Assembly: GCA_037147155.1 (NCBI GenBank)
Contig: JBAWVR010000040.1
Coordinates: forward strand, 1 to 7,144
Source: JBAWVR01 sp037147155
GTDB lineage: Bacteria; Patescibacteriota; Minisyncoccia; Phycocordibacterales; GWA1-40-21
Length of the DNA: 7,144 bases
Direction of reading: 5' to 3'
The position numbers and the translations under genes were made by a program. This document shows, one piece after another, positions 5,549 to 7,144 of the stretch. The notes below the pieces were generated by a model. It did no database searches. It saw only the letters and a list, made by a program, of their open reading frames with translations, and was not told the origin of the DNA. Position 1 is the stretch's first letter; each line of letters opens with the position of its first letter.

Positions 5549-6724
5549 TTATTCAGTTTCTTCTTTTGACTTTTTGTCATCAGAAAAATCTTCTTCAGAG
5601 GTGGTTTTACCGGCAATAGCTTTGATATCAATTTTCCAACCGGTCAATTTAGCAGCGAGACGAACGTTTTGACCTCCGCGACCGATAGCTAGAGACTGTT
5701 GGTCTTCAGCAACGGATACTTCAGCTTGTTTGGTCTCATCAGTTAGCTTGATTTCCAAGATCTTGGCCGGAGAGAGAGCTTCTTCAATAAATTTCTTTGG
5801 ATCAGCTGACCATTCGATCACATCAATCTTTTCACCGCCGAGCTCACTCATAACTGTGGAGACTCGAACACCTCTTTGACCAACCATGGCGCCCACTGGA
5901 TCAATATGTTCATCTTTGGAAGCGACAGCAATCTTGGAGCGAGCTCCAGCTTCACGAGCGATGGCTTTGATTTCAATGGAACCGTTGTTGATTTCCGGTG
6001 CCTCAACTTTGAATAATTCTTCAAGGAACTTTGGATGAGAGCGAGAAACTTTTAGGAATACGCCTTTTGGTGATTCTTCAACTTTGAAGAGAAAACCGCG
6101 GATTCTTTCGCCAGGACGATATTTTTCACCAGGAATTTGTTCTTCGTAGGGGAGGATAGCAGTTGCTCGGCCCATATCCACGAAAATATTTCCTCTTTCA
6201 AGTCTCTGAACTGTACCGGAGACAATCTGACCTTCTTTCTGGCCGTATTCGCCCATGACGGAGACTTTTTCAGCTTCACGCATCTTCTGAATGATGACTT
6301 GTTTAGCAGTTTGAGCAGCAATACGTCCGAAATCATCTTTGTCTTCAAGCGGGAAAATGATTTCTTCACCAATTTCCGCATCCTTCTTAATCATTTTGGC
6401 ATCTTCAATCAAAATATGATGCTCAGGATTGAAATATACTTTGGAAGGTTCTGTACTATCGATGGGGGTGGGGATAGGTTCAGTTTCGCCTTCTTCCTCC
6501 ATGATGACTTGGGACTTGTCCACGACTTCTTTGACCTGACTGAATTCGGCTTTGCCGGTATTCATATCTAGTTTGGCACGGACAATCTGTCCTTTTTTGC
6601 CGAACTCTTTTTTGTAGGCAGTGGCGAGGGCGGCTTCAATCGCTTCAATCATTTTTTCGCGCGGAATACCTCTTTCTTCAGCCAACTGGTCCAAAACCGA
6701 GTGGATGACTTTTAAATCTAACAT
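5549..6724 (-). CDS. nusA: Transcription termination/antitermination factor NusA
   Basis: Binds RNA polymerase and nascent RNA, and controls pausing, intrinsic termination and antitermination. The 391 residues contain, in order, the N-terminal RNA polymerase-binding domain (1-about 140), an S1 domain (about 163-230, EGQIVSGTVQRLERGNIFVDMG), KH1 with VGQRG at 281-285, KH2 with IGRGG at 347-351 followed by QNVRLAAKLTGWKIDI, and a short acidic tail. The acidic-repeat extension of the E. coli protein is absent, which is usual in many bacteria. The ATG at 6724 starts a normal NusA N-terminus; GGGT lies 9 nt upstream, at the end of a structured leader. Unlike the common rimP-nusA-infB arrangement, nusA here has its own promoter, leader and terminator. 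Confidence 0.97.
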   Translation of the reverse strand: MLDLKVIHSVLDQLAEERGIPREKMIEAIEAALATAYKKEFGKKGQIVRAKLDMNTGKAEFSQVKEVVDKSQVIMEEEGETEPIPTPIDSTEPSKVYFNPEHHILIEDAKMIKKDAEIGEEIIFPLEDKDDFGRIAAQTAKQVIIQKMREAEKVSVMGEYGQKEGQIVSGTVQRLERGNIFVDMGRATAILPYEEQIPGEKYRPGERIRGFLFKVEESPKGVFLKVSRSHPKFLEELFKVEAPEINNGSIEIKAIAREAGARSKIAVASKDEHIDPVGAMVGQRGVRVSTVMSELGGEKIDVIEWSADPKKFIEEALSPAKILEIKLTDETKQAEVSVAEDQQSLAIGRGGQNVRLAAKLTGWKIDIKAIAGKTTSEEDFSDDKKSKEETE

Positions 6725-6733
6725 AAATTTGTG

Positions 6734-6821
6734 ACCCAGAAACTTTTTACTAGTGGAAAATCATAGATTTTCCTTTATATCGTGCAAAGGCACGATATTG
6801 CTAGTAAAAACTTTAGCGGGT
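6734..6821 (-). ncRNA. Three-way-junction leader RNA of nusA, copy C
   Basis: In minus-strand RNA, P1 pairs 6821-6801 with 6753-6734: ACCC/GGGU, an asymmetric internal loop, AAA/UUU, a C-C type mismatch, and then 10 perfect pairs UUUUUACUAG/CUAGUAAAAA. P2 (6798-6790/6785-6777) has 9 perfect pairs and a 4-nt loop. P3 (6773-6766/6762-6755) has 8 perfect pairs, GGAAAATC/GATTTTCC, with a 3-nt loop. Junctions are 2, 3 and 1 nt. It ends 9 nt before the ATG. Confidence 0.82.
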
Positions 6822-6834
6822 AAATTAACTTTTT

Positions 6835-6864
6835 AAAAAAAACGAGCTCGCCCGAAAGCGAACC
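6835..6864 (-). promoter_or_regulatory. Terminator-like attenuator candidate in the nusA leader
   Basis: Starting a few bases after the expected transcript start (near 6870), minus-strand RNA can form GUUCGC/GCGAGC (6863-6858 with 6851-6846, including one G-U and extendable by another; 6-nt loop). After two bases comes a run of eight U (6842-6835). This has the form of an intrinsic terminator inside the leader, upstream of the three-way junction. NusA stimulates hairpin termination, so autoregulation is plausible but inferred. Confidence 0.45.
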
Positions 6865-6876
6865 TGTTACATACAT

Positions 6877-6904
6877 ATAATAGCAGAGCTAAACAGTTTG
6901 TCAA
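6877..6904 (-). promoter_or_regulatory. nusA promoter
   Basis: Minus strand: consensus TTGACA (6899-6904), a 16-nt spacer, and TATTAT (6877-6882, 5 of 6). Transcription would start near 6870, giving a leader of about 145 nt with the attenuator-like hairpin and copy C. Its -35 box overlaps that of the divergent plus-strand promoter. Confidence 0.7.
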
Positions 6905-6925
6905 ATATGCTTTCGATGATATAAT
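6898..6925 (+). promoter_or_regulatory. Promoter of the divergent signal-peptide gene
   Basis: Plus strand: TTGTCA (6898-6903, 5 of 6), a 16-nt spacer, and a perfect TATAAT (6920-6925). Transcription would start near 6932, leaving a leader of about 23 nt with no ribosome site before the ATG at 6955. The -35 boxes of this promoter and the nusA promoter overlap by five bases in the near-palindrome TTTGTCAAA. Confidence 0.6.
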
Positions 6926-6954
6926 TTACCCAGTAATAATTTAATAATACCTCA

Positions 6955-7134
6955 ATGAAAAATAAACTATTTTTTCTAACTGCAATTGCTTTGGTAGCTT
7001 TTGTAGTTTTCACTGGTAGTTCCTTTAAAATCCTATCAATTTCTAAAGTAAATGCCGGAACTAATATTATTGGGTGTGATCTTGATTTGAATCATAATAT
7101 TCCTCGCAGCTTGCTGCGAGCGTCCGAACGCTAA
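6955..7134 (+). CDS. Signal-peptide reading frame, short or interrupted by a palindromic element
   Basis: ATG at 6955 to TAA at 7132-7134 encodes 59 residues. The first 35 look like a Sec signal sequence: MKNK, a hydrophobic core LFFLTAIALVAFVVF, and a possible cleavage after SKVNA. The mature part begins GTNIIGCDLDLNHN and then becomes Arg/Leu/Ser-rich (IPRSLLRASER) exactly where the DNA turns into two adjacent hairpins (7103-7132). The other two plus-strand frames through the hairpin stay open to the window edge, so the real gene may continue in another frame. Either this is a small secreted peptide gene, or a longer exported-protein gene broken or frameshifted by the palindrome. A convincing divergent promoter supports expression. 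The family is not recognised. Confidence 0.55.
   Translation: MKNKLFFLTAIALVAFVVFTGSSFKILSISKVNAGTNIIGCDLDLNHNIPRSLLRASER
7103..7132. repeat. Small palindromic element inside the terminal reading frame
   Basis: Two abutting hairpins: CTCGCAG/CTGCGAG around a CTTG tetraloop (7103-7120), and AGCGT/ACGCT around CCGA (7119-7132), sharing two bases. It is much richer in GC than the flanking gene sequence. The stop codon of the frame begins at its last base. Its form suggests a short dispersed palindrome, but only one copy is in this window. Confidence 0.5.
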
Positions 7135-7144
7135 GTGGTGTATC

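Noticed and set aside
6052..6571. Open frames overlapping nusA (6052-6381 minus, 6137-6571 plus)
   Set aside because: Both are internal to an intact NusA with correct S1 and KH domains, and their compositions are those expected from frame-shifted or antisense reading.
3084..6821. Leaders interpreted as recently transposed MITEs
   Set aside because: The copies differ at most stem bases while keeping structure, no target-site duplication is visible, and all sit at the same distance from start codons. DNA mobility remains possible only for the orphan copy at 873-1014.
6734..6821. tRNA or tRNA-like cloverleaf
   Set aside because: Only two hairpins lie inside the closing stem, and there is no T-loop, anticodon arm or CCA-type end.
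1..7144. UGA recoded as Gly, as in some CPR lineages
   Set aside because: All recognised genes end in TAA and none contains an in-frame TGA at conserved glycine positions.

Overview
The window looks like part of a small-genome Candidate Phyla Radiation (Patescibacteria, probably Parcubacteria/Paceibacteria-like) chromosome. The grounds are AT-rich compact DNA, all stops TAA, no classical AGGAGG ribosome sites, a short trigger factor without a peptidyl-prolyl isomerase domain, a single-gene nusA unit, a membrane pyrophosphatase, and several small secreted proteins of no recognised family. The phylum call is inference, since no rRNA gene is present. No base change or stop codon suggests a non-standard genetic code.

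Layout. A plus-strand gene for a presumably exported protein enters from the left edge and ends at 775 with a strong hairpin terminator. It converges on five minus-strand genes in four transcription units: tig (1014-2060), a pair of small envelope proteins (2153-2395 and 2421-3077), hppA (3294-5297) and nusA (5549-6724). A divergent plus-strand reading frame with a signal peptide starts at 6955. It stops after 59 codons inside a small palindromic element near the right edge. No gene-free gap exceeds 300 bases. The four larger gaps (776-1013, 3078-3293, 5298-5548, 6725-6954) are all densely structured.

The main discovery is in those gaps. The three minus-strand genes hppA, nusA and the 218-residue secreted protein each carry a roughly 90-nt leader ending 6-9 nt before the start codon. 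Each leader folds as the same compact three-way junction: a long closing stem P1 made from a 5' (A)CCC arm and a 3' GGGU arm, then two perfect hairpins, P2 and P3, with junctions of only 1-3 nt. P2 shows compensatory base-pair changes between the hppA and nusA copies. The 3' arm of P1 ends in GGGU, the only ribosome-binding-like sequence before each start, so the fold would hide the ribosome site. A fourth, diverged relative (873-1014) overlaps the tig stop codon and has no gene after it. This may be an undescribed family of cis-regulatory RNAs, or a dispersed element that became a leader.

How the genes fit together. Trigger factor (nascent-chain folding) and NusA (transcription elongation and termination) are core expression genes. 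HppA uses pyrophosphate, the by-product of nucleic-acid and protein synthesis, to energise the membrane. In a fermentative small cell the three would all respond to biosynthetic rate, so a shared leader on nusA and hppA could be a common growth or temperature control; this is inference. tig is controlled differently: its promoter places the transcription start at or next to the ATG, implying a leaderless mRNA. nusA also has a terminator-like hairpin with eight T just after its promoter, which could let NusA attenuate its own synthesis.
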